A stretch of DNA of 64,000 nt from Paraburkholderia sediminicola (GTDB lineage: Bacteria; Pseudomonadota; Gammaproteobacteria; Burkholderiales; Burkholderiaceae): the NCBI RefSeq assembly GCF_902859805.1, contig NZ_CADIKC010000002.1, positions 496,001-560,000 of the forward strand, written 5' to 3'. The notes below the pieces were generated by a model. That model did not search any database. It saw only the letters and a program-made list of their open reading frames with translations, and was not told the origin of the DNA. Made by a program: the position numbers and the translations under genes. Positions 37,009 to 45,437 of the stretch are shown piece by piece; within the stretch, counting starts at the first letter, position 1, and each line of letters starts with the position of its first letter.

Positions 37009-38166
37009 TCATACCTGCCATGATCGGCGCATGCGCTCGCGAATATCATGCAAGCGCGAAACGGATTCGTTGGAGAAAACGAAACGCAGATAGCGGTCCG
37101 CGCCGGGTCCCCAGTTCGTCATCGGCGTGGCCGCGATCTTGCCGCGTTCGAGCAGCAGCTTCGACGCCTCGGGGGGCTCCAGACCCAGCTCACGGGTATC
37201 GATGAGCATCGACCAGCCACCATGCGGACAAATAACCGGCAGGTCAGCAAGCTCGCCCATCAAGAAGTCGCGACGGCGCTCCCATTCCGCGACAGCAGCA
37301 GCCACGCCGTCGTCGGTGGCTGTGAGTGCAGCAGTGGCGCCAGGCATCGCGATTCCAACCTGACACACCACGTTCGACAAACTCACCAGACGTACGTCGT
37401 TCATGATCGATGCGGGTCCAACGATCCAGCCGACACGCCATCCGATCATCCGATACTCCTTCGACACCGCGCCGATGGTGATCGTGCGTTCGCGCATGCC
37501 CGGTAAACCGGCTGGATGAATGACCTCGCGCCCGTCGAACAGGATGCGCTCCATCGCCGCGTCATAGACCAGCCAGATGCCATGGCGTGTGCAATGTTCC
37601 GCAATCGCAAGCCATTCGTCCCGCGATGCGACGTAGCCGCCCGGCATCGAAGGCGACATGATCAGCAGCGCTTTCGTTCGCGGCCCGATCGCGGCGGCAA
37701 GACTGTCGAGATCGAGCCGCCAGCCGTCGGCACCTGGCTGCAGCCGCGCGAACTTCGGCACGCCTGCGGCCAGATGCACCCGGTTGATCAGCCCGGCGTA
37801 GGTCGGATCCGTCAGCACGACCTCGTCGCCCGGCTCAAGAATCGACAGCAGCACGTTGAAAATCCCCGCCAGACCGCCGGCCGACACGATGCATTCACTC
37901 GCGGCGTCGTATGCGACGCCTGCGGCGCGGCCGACCCGCTCGGCAGCCGCTTCACGCAACGCACGCTGGCCTGTGAAAGGCAGGTAGCTGTTTGCCGCGT
38001 CGTCGTCGACGGCCTCGTGCGTGCGGGCCAGCGCCTGCGCCGGAGGCCGCAGGTCGGTATCGAGATTTTCAAGCCTTAGAATGTCCGCGTCGCGCAGAGA
38101 ATCCGCGGCGTCGCCGATCCGGTCGACTCCAATGCCAGGAATATTTCTTAACCGAGATACTGTCAC
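37009..38166 (-). CDS. class I/II PLP-dependent aminotransferase
   Basis: 385 residues, fold-type I. NSYLPFTGQRALREAAAERV, then SAGGLAGIFNVLLSILEPGDEVVLTDPTYAG, then the Schiff-base lysine in AVSKEYRMIGWRVGW (all in segments), and RFVFSN near the C-terminus with the carboxylate-binding Arg. It resembles the aspartate/aromatic aminotransferase branch; the donor is unknown. It is divergent from a GntR-type regulator over a 32-nt gap containing a perfect AT palindrome, so joint regulation is very likely. Confidence 0.9.
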   Translation of the reverse strand: MTVSRLRNIPGIGVDRIGDAADSLRDADILRLENLDTDLRPPAQALARTHEAVDDDAANSYLPFTGQRALREAAAERVGRAAGVAYDAASECIVSAGGLAGIFNVLLSILEPGDEVVLTDPTYAGLINRVHLAAGVPKFARLQPGADGWRLDLDSLAAAIGPRTKALLIMSPSMPGGYVASRDEWLAIAEHCTRHGIWLVYDAAMERILFDGREVIHPAGLPGMRERTITIGAVSKEYRMIGWRVGWIVGPASIMNDVRLVSLSNVVCQVGIAMPGATAALTATDDGVAAAVAEWERRRDFLMGELADLPVICPHGGWSMLIDTRELGLEPPEASKLLLERGKIAATPMTNWGPGADRYLRFVFSNESVSRLHDIRERMRRSWQV

Positions 38167-38184
38167 ACGGGCCTCCGCTATCGT

Positions 38185-38198
38185 TTTAATATATTAAA
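38185..38198. promoter_or_regulatory. AT palindrome between aminotransferase and GntR genes
   Basis: TTTAATATATTAAA is a perfect 14-bp dyad that ends exactly one base before the GTG start of the GntR gene. It doubles as a plausible -10 region for either divergent promoter. Confidence 0.65.
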
Positions 38199-38852
38199 GT
38201 GAAAAAATCTTCAGATAGCAAGCCCTCCTCGACTTCGCTCGCCGATCTCCTGCGCGAACGCATTGCGAACGGCATCTTGGTGCCGGGGACGCAGTTGCGC
38301 CAGGATCTGATTGCGAAGGAATTCGGCACCAGCCACATTCCGGTGCGGGAGGCGTTCGTGCAGTTGCAGGCGAGCGGGTTCGTTACGATCGTGCCGAACC
38401 GGGGCGCATTCGTTTCCGCGATGACGCGGCACGAAGCAGCCGAGTTGACGGAAATGCGGATCGCGCTCGAACTGCTCGCGCTCGACTCCGCTATCGATGC
38501 GTTCGGCGCGAGCGACGAGACAGCAGTCCGCGCAATCCTCGTGCACGACGAGAATGCGCACGAGGTCGAGCACTGGTCGATCGACAACTGGGCATTTCAT
38601 CGAGCAATCTATCGTCCGAGCGACAAGCGGCATCTGCTGGAGACGCTGGAAGCAATCTGGCGCAAGACTGACCGCTATCTGCGGCTTGTCTGGCAGTTGG
38701 AGCGCTACCAGGGCATCTCGCTCGCGGAGCATCATGCGATCCTCGATGCAGTGCTCGCGCGAGATCGGCGCACCGCCAAGCGCCTGACGAAAGCGCAAAT
38801 CGAGGCGGCGGGTGTCGTGATGCAGGATGCGCTGCGCGAAGCGCGGCAATGA
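38199..38852 (+). CDS. GntR-family transcriptional regulator (FadR/FCD type)
   Basis: 217 residues. The winged HTH runs to about residue 75 (SLADLLRERIANGILVPGTQLRQDLIAKEFGTSHIPVREAFVQLQASGFV in parts), followed by an FCD ligand domain with metal-binding His positions (HRAIYRPSD; EHHAILDAV). The GTG at 38199 directly follows the AT palindrome with no space for a ribosome-binding site, and no other ATG or GTG occurs before the HTH, so a leaderless message is likely. It is probably a repressor of the divergent aminotransferase gene and of itself. Confidence 0.88.
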   Translation: MKKSSDSKPSSTSLADLLRERIANGILVPGTQLRQDLIAKEFGTSHIPVREAFVQLQASGFVTIVPNRGAFVSAMTRHEAAELTEMRIALELLALDSAIDAFGASDETAVRAILVHDENAHEVEHWSIDNWAFHRAIYRPSDKRHLLETLEAIWRKTDRYLRLVWQLERYQGISLAEHHAILDAVLARDRRTAKRLTKAQIEAAGVVMQDALREARQ

Positions 38853-38864
38853 CGAAGCCGGTAA

Positions 38865-39683
38865 TCAACCGGCCGAAGCTGCCGCCAGGAACCGCCTCAG
38901 GCGCTCCCACATGTCGACCGGATTCGAGTACATCGGGAAGTGCCCGCTATGGGATATTTCCGCCAACTCTATTCCGTGAGCTCGCAGATAGGGCAGATAC
39001 GACAGAGACCCGTTCTGCTCGCCATACATGAACATCCGCGGGAACGGCAGCGAAAGGAATTTCGTCATCAGGTCACCATGGTCGGACAGTTCGACCATGG
39101 ATCTGAAGATGGCTGGCACCACCTCGGCGCGCACCCTGTGACGCAAGCTCGCTGCATAGAGCGGACAAGAATAAAACGGCGAATGCCAGGCCCGTTCAAT
39201 GAAATCGTCGAAGAATGCTTGCGCGTTCTCCGCCGGATAATCGATCACCTGCCGACTCAGGAAACAGTCCTCGGGTGCCACGTTACCTTCGATATCGACG
39301 AAGCTCAGCACGCGCTGAGGTTCTTCATGGGCCAGCAAGAGCGCGGTGAGGCCGCCCATTGAGTGCCCGACGAGATGGAACCTGTGGATGCCGAAGTGCT
39401 CAAGCACGGCCTTCGCAGTCGCTACCAGGAATGGGATCGAAATCTTCGAAAGATCGCCGCAGAGTGTTGCGCCGCAGCCGGGTGCGTCGTATGCCACGAC
39501 CGCACGTCCAGCGAACGCAGGATGGCGAACGATATCGGCGAAATCCTCTTTGGTCGAACCGAAGCCGTGCAGGTACAAGATCGGCGCCAATTCGCCCGCT
39601 CTGCGCATTGCGGCGATCTGGAGGTCAACACCTTGTACGCTCAGCGTCAGCGTCTCTCTTGCAAGCTCATCCGGCGACGGCAT
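38865..39683 (-). CDS. alpha/beta hydrolase
   Basis: 272 residues. The oxyanion segment LHGFGSTKEDF is followed by the nucleophile elbow LVGHSMGGL, a later acid region and the C-terminal His of EISHSGHFPMYSNP. This is the canonical Ser-Asp-His hydrolase set. A longer frame starts 26 codons upstream, but this ATG carries AGGAAA and begins the conserved domain. It is downstream of the RraA-like gene on the same strand with a 132-nt gap and convergent with the GntR gene. The substrate is unknown; esters or C-C bonds of ring-cleavage products are typical. Confidence 0.88.
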   Translation of the reverse strand: MPSPDELARETLTLSVQGVDLQIAAMRRAGELAPILYLHGFGSTKEDFADIVRHPAFAGRAVVAYDAPGCGATLCGDLSKISIPFLVATAKAVLEHFGIHRFHLVGHSMGGLTALLLAHEEPQRVLSFVDIEGNVAPEDCFLSRQVIDYPAENAQAFFDDFIERAWHSPFYSCPLYAASLRHRVRAEVVPAIFRSMVELSDHGDLMTKFLSLPFPRMFMYGEQNGSLSYLPYLRAHGIELAEISHSGHFPMYSNPVDMWERLRRFLAAASAG

Positions 39684-39815
39684 GGTTTTCCTGACTAAGT
39701 GTGATTGGCAAAAGCTTGTGATCGCACGGCACGCCTCGATCAGTGCGTCGTCATCGAGCACATACGCGGACCTTGGTGAGGTGAACGTTCGGGCGTTCCT
39801 GATCTTCGCGATTCA

Positions 39816-40481
39816 CTACCTGCACCCTTCCTTGATGGCGTCGAATTCCTTGTCGTGCATGACATCAGCGACCGATCGCCCGGCACGCACCGCCTGCACC
39901 ATGCCGTCCTGGCGCCGCGCGATGCGTTCACCCAGTTCGACGACTTCTTCGATGCGCGCAGCCGGCACGAATACCGTGCCGCAACGATCCGCGATGACGT
40001 AATCGTCTTCATGGACGAGTACTCCGGCGACGCGCACGGGCTCGCCCGAGGAAACCTGAGCGACCCGATTGCGGGCGCTGATCATGGTGACGCCACGCCC
40101 AAAGACCGGATATCCGATCGATTCGCTGCCGTCGATATCGCGGCTCATGCCATCGATTACCGAACCGCGAATGCGCCTGAATTGGGCAGCATTGGCGAGA
40201 ATGTCGCCCCAACACGAAATCCCATCGATGCCGCCGGCGATAACCAGAATCCGGTCACCTGACTGGATCTTGGCGATGACCGGAGAAATCAGGTGGACGG
40301 TTGGTCCCGCGTCCACCTTCGGTCCGAGTTGAATGGTGCTGGCGCGTCCGACGATATTCGGACAATCCCAAAGGGGGCGCAGGCCAAACGTAGCGCCGGG
40401 AATATCAAAGAAGTCCAGTGCGTCCGATACCGTGTTGGTGTCGAGCGCGGCAAAGCGATCGAGCAGTGAGATCGAGGTCAT
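39816..40481 (-). CDS. RraA-family protein (HMG/OMA aldolase-like)
   Basis: 221 residues. The fold's conserved core reads VSDALD, GRASTIQ, GDRILVIAGGIDGISCWGDILANAA and GSVIDGMSRDIDGSESIGYPVF in segments. The G-x-R-D region in IDGMSRDI matches the metal and pyruvate site of 4-hydroxy-4-methyl-2-oxoglutarate/oxaloacetate decarboxylases. RraA-type RNase E inhibitors share the fold, but catabolic context and the LysR regulator opposite favour an aldolase or decarboxylase of aromatic-acid breakdown. Confidence 0.85.
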   Translation of the reverse strand: MTSISLLDRFAALDTNTVSDALDFFDIPGATFGLRPLWDCPNIVGRASTIQLGPKVDAGPTVHLISPVIAKIQSGDRILVIAGGIDGISCWGDILANAAQFRRIRGSVIDGMSRDIDGSESIGYPVFGRGVTMISARNRVAQVSSGEPVRVAGVLVHEDDYVIADRCGTVFVPAARIEEVVELGERIARRQDGMVQAVRAGRSVADVMHDKEFDAIKEGCR

Positions 40482-40526
40482 GGGAGCGTCGCGAGATGGT
40501 TGCGATGCCCTACTTTCACGCCTACA

Positions 40527-40575
40527 GTTCGATATGTAAATTCCGAATCCCGGAAGCTTTCGATACGGTAAACCT
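40527..40575. promoter_or_regulatory. direct repeats in the RraA/LysR intergenic region
   Basis: TTCGATATGTAAA and TTCGATACGGTAAA recur about 35 bp apart, with TTCG-N12-CGAA overlapping the first. Probable LysR recognition and activation sites by location. Confidence 0.4.
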
Positions 40576-40586
40576 ATCAGTCAATC

Positions 40587-41510
40587 ATGATCAACTTCCG
40601 GCTTATCCGTCATTTATGGCTTTTCCTTGCCGTTGCCGAGGAACAGCACTTCGGGCGTGCGGCACGGCGCCTGGATATGTCGCAGCCGCCGCTGACCGAG
40701 CAAATCCAGGCACTCGAACAGGCGTTGAAGGTGAAGCTGTTCGAGCGCTCCCGGCGTGGAACGCAACTTACGCCGATTGGCGCTGCGATCCTGCCTGCGG
40801 TGCGTAAGTTCGCGGAGCAGCTTGAGCGACTTGAGCTCTCGGTGCGCGAGGCGGTCGCCGGACGAAGTGGCGTGCTGACAATTGGGGCGATTTCGTCGGC
40901 AATGCTGGATGTTCTGCCGCCGCTGGTCGAGCGGCTAAAGTCCGAGTACCCGCAACTCACGATATCGGTCAAAGAAATCGACAGCGTCGAGGCAGTTCCA
41001 GCGCTCGAGGCCGGTGACATTGACCTGGCTTTCGCCAGACTGGAGGGCGAGCTTGGCGGGACCATTCAGTCATTGCCACTAGCCCAGGATCGACTGGCGG
41101 TGGCGATGCATCGCGACAATGCGTTGGCTGGAACCTCACGCATCAGGCTGGCGTCGCTCGCAGATCAGGATTTCGTCATGTTCTCGCGGCAGGTAAGCCC
41201 GGTGTACTTCGATAGTCTGGTGGCGTCTTGCCGGTCCAACGGGTTCTCTCCGCGAATACTGCATGAGGTCCGTTCGGTGGCTTCGCAGGTTGCTTTCGTG
41301 GGCTGCGGGCAAGGCATTGCCCTCGTGCCGGCTTCGCTGAAGAAGCTGGCTCCTGAGAATGTTGTGTTTCGCCCACTGAAGGAAAACGTAAGTGTGGTGA
41401 CTACCGCTGTTGCCTGGAGTACTGGTCGGGATAATCCGCTTATAGATGCTGTGGTTGCCGTGTTAGGTAGTACTGGAGGTGGGCCGAAGATGCGTAAGGT
41501 GTTGCGCTGA
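40587..41510 (+). CDS. LysR-family transcriptional regulator
   Basis: 307 residues. The HTH has FLAVAEEQHFGRAARRLDMSQPPLTEQIQALEQAL in pieces, the BenM/CatM/CbnR-like signature of regulators of aromatic catabolism, and the effector domain has FVMFSRQVSPVYFD. It is divergent from the RraA-like gene and its hydrolase neighbour, its likely targets. The effector would be an intermediate of that pathway. Confidence 0.9.
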   Translation: MINFRLIRHLWLFLAVAEEQHFGRAARRLDMSQPPLTEQIQALEQALKVKLFERSRRGTQLTPIGAAILPAVRKFAEQLERLELSVREAVAGRSGVLTIGAISSAMLDVLPPLVERLKSEYPQLTISVKEIDSVEAVPALEAGDIDLAFARLEGELGGTIQSLPLAQDRLAVAMHRDNALAGTSRIRLASLADQDFVMFSRQVSPVYFDSLVASCRSNGFSPRILHEVRSVASQVAFVGCGQGIALVPASLKKLAPENVVFRPLKENVSVVTTAVAWSTGRDNPLIDAVVAVLGSTGGGPKMRKVLR

Positions 41511-41582
41511 GCCATTTGATCGTACGGCAGGCGTGGCATGAAGCTGCATGGATCTCTGGCGCACCGTCTGAAATGACACGGC

Positions 41583-42152
41583 TTACTTGTCCGTGTCCAG
41601 CAATGTCTCAGCAGTCGTGACGGTACAGTATTCCGGGTCGAGATTGGCAAGCGACATCGCGTGCACGTCTTCCGCGCTTCTCATGTTTCCGTTCCAGTCC
41701 CTACGATCAAACGTGAAACAGCAGTCGGATAGGAGATAGGTTGTGAAGCCCAGGTTGCCGGCCATGCGAACCGTCGCTTCGACAGAATTATTGGTGATGA
41801 CGCCGACGACCACTAGCGTGTCATGACCTTGCGCGCGGAGTTGCGCTTCCAGATCCGTACCAATGAAGGCGTTGTTGGTCCGTTTCGGGATCACAGGCTC
41901 GCCGGCGACAGGAGCGGCCTCAGGTTTGAAGTCATGGCCGCTTTGGCCCGGTCGATAGTGCGAGCCAGGTTCGGTAGAGTCGTGCCGAATGTGCCATACC
42001 GGCCAGCCGTGACTGCGCCAGTGGTCAAGCAAACGTGCAATTTGAATTTCCGCAAGCGGGTTGTTTCTGCGCCCCCAGCTTGGGTGATCTATTGCTTTCT
42101 GAAGATCCACCAGCAAAAGGAGCGCACCGGCCGGACGTAGCAAGGCAGTCAT
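41583..42152 (-). CDS. isochorismatase-family hydrolase lacking the usual Cys
   Basis: 189 residues. D16 (LLVDLQKA) and K90 (IPKRTNNAF) hold two members of the Asp-Lys-Cys triad. The third motif reads VVGVITNNSVEAT, with Ser123 where most family members have Cys. RMAGNLGFTTYLLSD completes the fold. A Ser-containing subgroup may be a distinct natural branch. The activity (amidase, isochorismatase or neither) is uncertain. It is convergent with the LysR gene. Confidence 0.85.
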   Translation of the reverse strand: MTALLRPAGALLLLVDLQKAIDHPSWGRRNNPLAEIQIARLLDHWRSHGWPVWHIRHDSTEPGSHYRPGQSGHDFKPEAAPVAGEPVIPKRTNNAFIGTDLEAQLRAQGHDTLVVVGVITNNSVEATVRMAGNLGFTTYLLSDCCFTFDRRDWNGNMRSAEDVHAMSLANLDPEYCTVTTAETLLDTDK

Positions 42153-42455
42153 TTTTGGTTCTGCGTGAGCGAATGTTATGGCGAAGCGATTCGATTCAGG
42201 ACTTTACCGCAAGTCTGCCGCGAGCCTGGACTCGCGTTGTCTGATCGGCTTGGTACGGCGAGCATGGGACGTTCGATGGACGCTTAACAATTGACGGCAA
42301 TCAAGCGGTGCGCCCCGCGCTGGCACGTAGCTCGAGTGAGGCCAATACGTCACTCGACGGCCGCGACTGGCATAATTGTCGCCGAGCTAACGAATAAGAA
42401 ATTCACTTGAATCTTCGGCGACCGCCCGTCAGACCTTCATGCATTTCCATACAAC
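42153..42455. other. intergenic region
   Basis: Divergent promoter region between the isochorismatase-like gene and the small lipoprotein. No repeat or RNA element recognised. Confidence 0.6.
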
Positions 42456-42737
42456 ATGAGCCTTCTTTCAAAGCGCTTCTGGAAGACATTATTTTGTCTG
42501 GCCTATGTCGCGCTCACTACCGGCTGCGCCTCAACATGGTCGCCCGCGAATAATCAGACCGCCGGGCAAGGTCCGTCCGACGCGGATACCTACATTCTGC
42601 ACTCTACCAACGGTGCGACGCCTGGTGGCTCCGCGTCAAAGCGACCGAGGCTCAGCGTTGGTGTCACCGATCCTGATACGCAATTGATTCTTCCGTGGTT
42701 CCTCAATGACATCATCAACTTTGTTAACTATCGCTAA
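42456..42737 (+). CDS. small lipoprotein, function unknown
   Basis: 93 residues. A signal sequence with positively charged N-terminus (KRFWK) and lipobox LTTGC places the lipidated Cys at 24; Ala follows, so outer-membrane sorting is expected. The mature part has no recognised domain. It ends in an aromatic/hydrophobic tail (LPWFLNDIINFVNYR). It overlaps the end of the opposite-strand membrane-protein gene by 4 nt. Confidence 0.7.
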   Translation: MSLLSKRFWKTLFCLAYVALTTGCASTWSPANNQTAGQGPSDADTYILHSTNGATPGGSASKRPRLSVGVTDPDTQLILPWFLNDIINFVNYR

Positions 42738-43270
42738 TGTCTGGGGTTGAAAACACGGATCGAAGGATGTGCCAGTGCGGCTAACTTCGGCCGTTCGACA
42801 TCGAAATCTGAATCGCTGACAAGCGACTCTCGACATCCGTGGAATGAGGAACCCGTGAGAACACCGTGAGCAGCCATTACCACTGACAGCGTAATGCTGC
42901 CCATCCAAACCCAATACCCAGCGCCAAGGGACGTAATCTGCTGCAAGGGCCCTCCCGCTTCGGACGTGCTCACGCCCTGAAAAAGGAATGAGTTGCCGAC
43001 AACGATAGCTCCAAGGCCGAACATAAAAGCGACGCCATCGCTTGCCTTGCTGTGCAAAAGCAACAACAGCCACGCTGGGATGATCAACAGATTCGCCAGC
43101 CAACTTATCTGTCCGCCGACAACCAAACCTAGAAAACCGAATAGAAGAATTCCCCAACCGGCTTCGCAATTGTTGCCGTGATAGCAAAACCCATCGAAGG
43201 GAAGCGAAGCCACGTACATAAGGATCAACATTCCAACCAGCTTTTTCTGCTGTTCAACATGTCGTCTCAC
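42734..43270 (-). CDS. membrane protein, function unknown
   Basis: 178 residues with about four predicted membrane helices (LVGMLILMYVASLPF, GILLFGFLGLVVGG, LANLLIIPAWLLLLL, WVWMGSITLSVVMA) and a soluble tail. The start is GTG at 43270; the ATG at 43231 is an alternative. No family recognised. The DNA is poorer in G+C than the surroundings, like its neighbours. Confidence 0.6.
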   Translation of the reverse strand: MRRHVEQQKKLVGMLILMYVASLPFDGFCYHGNNCEAGWGILLFGFLGLVVGGQISWLANLLIIPAWLLLLLHSKASDGVAFMFGLGAIVVGNSFLFQGVSTSEAGGPLQQITSLGAGYWVWMGSITLSVVMAAHGVLTGSSFHGCRESLVSDSDFDVERPKLAALAHPSIRVFNPRH

Positions 43271-43357
43271 GCTAGTAGTGAAGCGACCTAAAGGTTCGGC
43301 CAGCTGCGGTCGGTCGCGAATATCATTGGAAAACGGGTTGTTGATAGCTCAGCGCGA

Positions 43358-43654
43358 TCAATGACGTAGATTCAGGAGTTGGTGCAAGGGTGCCCCGATC
43401 AAAAGAAAAGCTATGCATCCTGCAACGCACCACAAAAACATCACATGAATCGTGGTGGCAATTCTAGACCGTTGAAGCACGCCAGGATTCTGACGCACGA
43501 TGCGATTAATGAACATGCCACTAAGGCCGGTCAGCAGGCCAAAAATCAATATCCCCGCTGTTCTATGGTTAGCAAGCGAGATCAGGACGCCGAGGGCTCC
43601 TACGGCCTGCAATGCGTAAAGGCTGAAACCCATTTTTCTTAGACCTGTTGTCAT
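43358..43654 (-). CDS. small membrane protein, function unknown
   Basis: 98 residues with three hydrophobic helices (LYALQAVGALGVLISLA, GILIFGLLTGLSGMFI, VMFLWCVAGCIAFLLIG). No family recognised. Same orientation as the membrane-protein gene that follows (87 nt gap), so a two-gene unit is possible. Confidence 0.6.
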   Translation of the reverse strand: MTTGLRKMGFSLYALQAVGALGVLISLANHRTAGILIFGLLTGLSGMFINRIVRQNPGVLQRSRIATTIHVMFLWCVAGCIAFLLIGAPLHQLLNLRH

Positions 43655-43966
43655 CGGCCTTTCCTTTTGTTGTTGTAGGTTGGTCCGTATCGCCGTTGGT
43701 TCAGATATCGGCAGCTAACATGCATTCCTTTATCCCGACTGTAGAAATGCCGATGAAAGCGGCGAACCAGACCATTGAATCCGCCTAGCTACATGAAGTC
43801 CGATTCTAAACCGACCGAGGTCATGAGAGCGTCCAGCGAACATCCACTCTCAAGGTGCGCAAAGGCTCCTTCCGGGTCGACTGAGACGATTTCCATCCGT
43901 CTCCGTTCGGCCACAACCGCTCTGTCGAGATAGACTCGTGTTTTTTATCAGAGTCGAGGAAATGTA
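43655..43966. other. intergenic region
   Basis: Divergent region between small genes; nothing recognisable beyond AT-rich promoter-like stretches such as GTGTTTTTTATCAGAG. Confidence 0.6.
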
Positions 43967-44236
43967 ATGGATGTTTCTTCAATGGAGTCCACAGTCACCT
44001 TGCGTCAAGCCTACTTGATCATGTTCGAGTTTCTTCAACGAGAGTGGTTGCGGCTTGATAAACCGGATGCATTAGGTGCGCTTCTCGGCAACCTTGCGCT
44101 GTGGGACCTCCCAAATGGGAAGGGAGTGCCGATGGACGCAGCCGTATTTCCGGACTGGCTAGGATGCGCAAACGACGTATTGGAACAGGAATGCCGTGGC
44201 TCCGGCTACGCAGGCGCCGACATACGACTCACATAA
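43967..44236 (+). CDS. small hypothetical protein
   Basis: 89 residues, acidic, apparently all-helical. RQAYLIMFEFLQREWLRLDKP followed by LGALLGNLALWDL resembles a widespread small protein seen near toxin/immunity-type islands, but I have no name for it. GAGGAAATGTA precedes the ATG. The start is sound and the frame is clean, so it is likely a gene. Confidence 0.6.
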   Translation: MDVSSMESTVTLRQAYLIMFEFLQREWLRLDKPDALGALLGNLALWDLPNGKGVPMDAAVFPDWLGCANDVLEQECRGSGYAGADIRLT

Positions 44237-44405
44237 CTCTGCCGTCGAACGTCTCCTGTCGAGAAAGCTGAGGGACCGTTTAGGGTCGACCAGAACCTGT
44301 AAGCGTTTGACCAGGAACCGCCGACCAGAAAGGCAAAATGAATTGGCGACAATTTTTATTCGAAGTACTCTTGCGAATTGTCTCTACATCGCCCTGGTCC
44401 CTGTC

Positions 44406-44891
44406 ATGTTGCCGTCTATCGACGAACTCCTCGCGCTTGACGCGCTGACCTTACGCGAACACACAGAGCAGGCTGGCGATACCTTCAATGTTGAAGAGCA
44501 CCGAGCACAGTTGCGAAAATCCCTGGAAGTCAGTCAGGTATGCTCAGTGCGACGGGAAGGCAAACTCGTTGCCTATGCAATGCTTCGACCGCATTCAGGA
44601 GCTTGCTGGTTCGTTGGCGCATTTGGCACGCATCCTTTGTATCGAACGTATGCCGTTATAACTGAGCTGCTCGCAAAGATGGCGACGTTGGCGAGCGAAC
44701 AAGGAATCGGTGAGCTAAGAAGTCATGTCTACAAGACCAACCGATTATCTATCGCTTTCCATCGCAAGCTTGGATTTCAAGTGAAGCGTGAGAACGACAA
44801 AGCCTTCGAGTTCTTCATTACGATACGTGAACTGGCCACGAAGCCAGCGGTTCAACGCGCCACTGCCAAAGCGACGTCCCTCCCCGAGTAA
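44406..44891 (+). CDS. GNAT-family N-acetyltransferase
   Basis: 161 residues with GNAT landmarks: VAYAMLRPHSGACWFVGAFGTHPLYRTYAVITELLAKMATLA (in segments) and NRLSIAFHRKLGFQVKRENDKAFEFFI at the C-terminal motif B. The R/Q-xx-G-x-G/A loop is weak (HPLYRTY), so acetyl-CoA binding may be altered. An upstream frame exists, but this ATG begins the recognisable protein. A shortened copy of codons about 10-50 occurs at 47573-47700. Confidence 0.75.
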   Translation: MLPSIDELLALDALTLREHTEQAGDTFNVEEHRAQLRKSLEVSQVCSVRREGKLVAYAMLRPHSGACWFVGAFGTHPLYRTYAVITELLAKMATLASEQGIGELRSHVYKTNRLSIAFHRKLGFQVKRENDKAFEFFITIRELATKPAVQRATAKATSLPE

Positions 44892-45006
44892 CCTGTGGGT
44901 ATTAGCACCGTATGCTTGACCTTAGCAAGACGCGCGCATTACTGCACCCGAGCGGCGGTTTTTGGGAAGCGCACCCAACCGTTCAGCAACTCGCAAGGAA
45001 TGCAGA

Positions 45007-45411
45007 ATGAACAGAAGGAAGAGACTGACCTTTTGGGGCGCTGACGAAAACGACGATAGTCTTCCGCGCGCTGTCATGGATGGTCGCAAAACCGTCACCG
45101 CAGACACGGTCGCGGACTATTACAAATCCTACGGCGAATACGGCGACGGTGGCTATGCACCGGGGGACATCATTGAGGTTTACGATTTGAAGCAGCGGCT
45201 TCGCTGCATCATCAGGGCAACCGAAGTGCATACGATCGAGTTCGGGAACATCCCGGAAGAGGTCTGGCGAGGCGAAACATTTTCCAGCGCAGAGGAATTC
45301 CGGGAGTGCCATATTCGTTGCATGCCGCACCTCGATCTGCATGACCACTTCGAGTTGGTAACGCTGCATTTTGAATTGGTCGAGGTCATCGCGCGCGACT
45401 TCGCCCGCTGA
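45007..45411 (+). CDS. ASCH-domain protein
   Basis: 134 residues. RLTFWGADENDDSLPRAVMDGRKTVTADTVADYY, YAPGDIIEVYD and LRCIIRATEVHTIEFGNI (all partial) match the ASCH fold (ASC-1 homology, PUA-like), which binds RNA or modified nucleosides; relatives include amidohydrolases of N4-acetylcytidine. AAGGAA precedes the ATG. It stands alone between the GNAT gene and a convergent LysR gene. Confidence 0.85.
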   Translation: MNRRKRLTFWGADENDDSLPRAVMDGRKTVTADTVADYYKSYGEYGDGGYAPGDIIEVYDLKQRLRCIIRATEVHTIEFGNIPEEVWRGETFSSAEEFRECHIRCMPHLDLHDHFELVTLHFELVEVIARDFAR

Positions 45412-45437
45412 CGCTACAGGTCGTCAACCATATCGCC

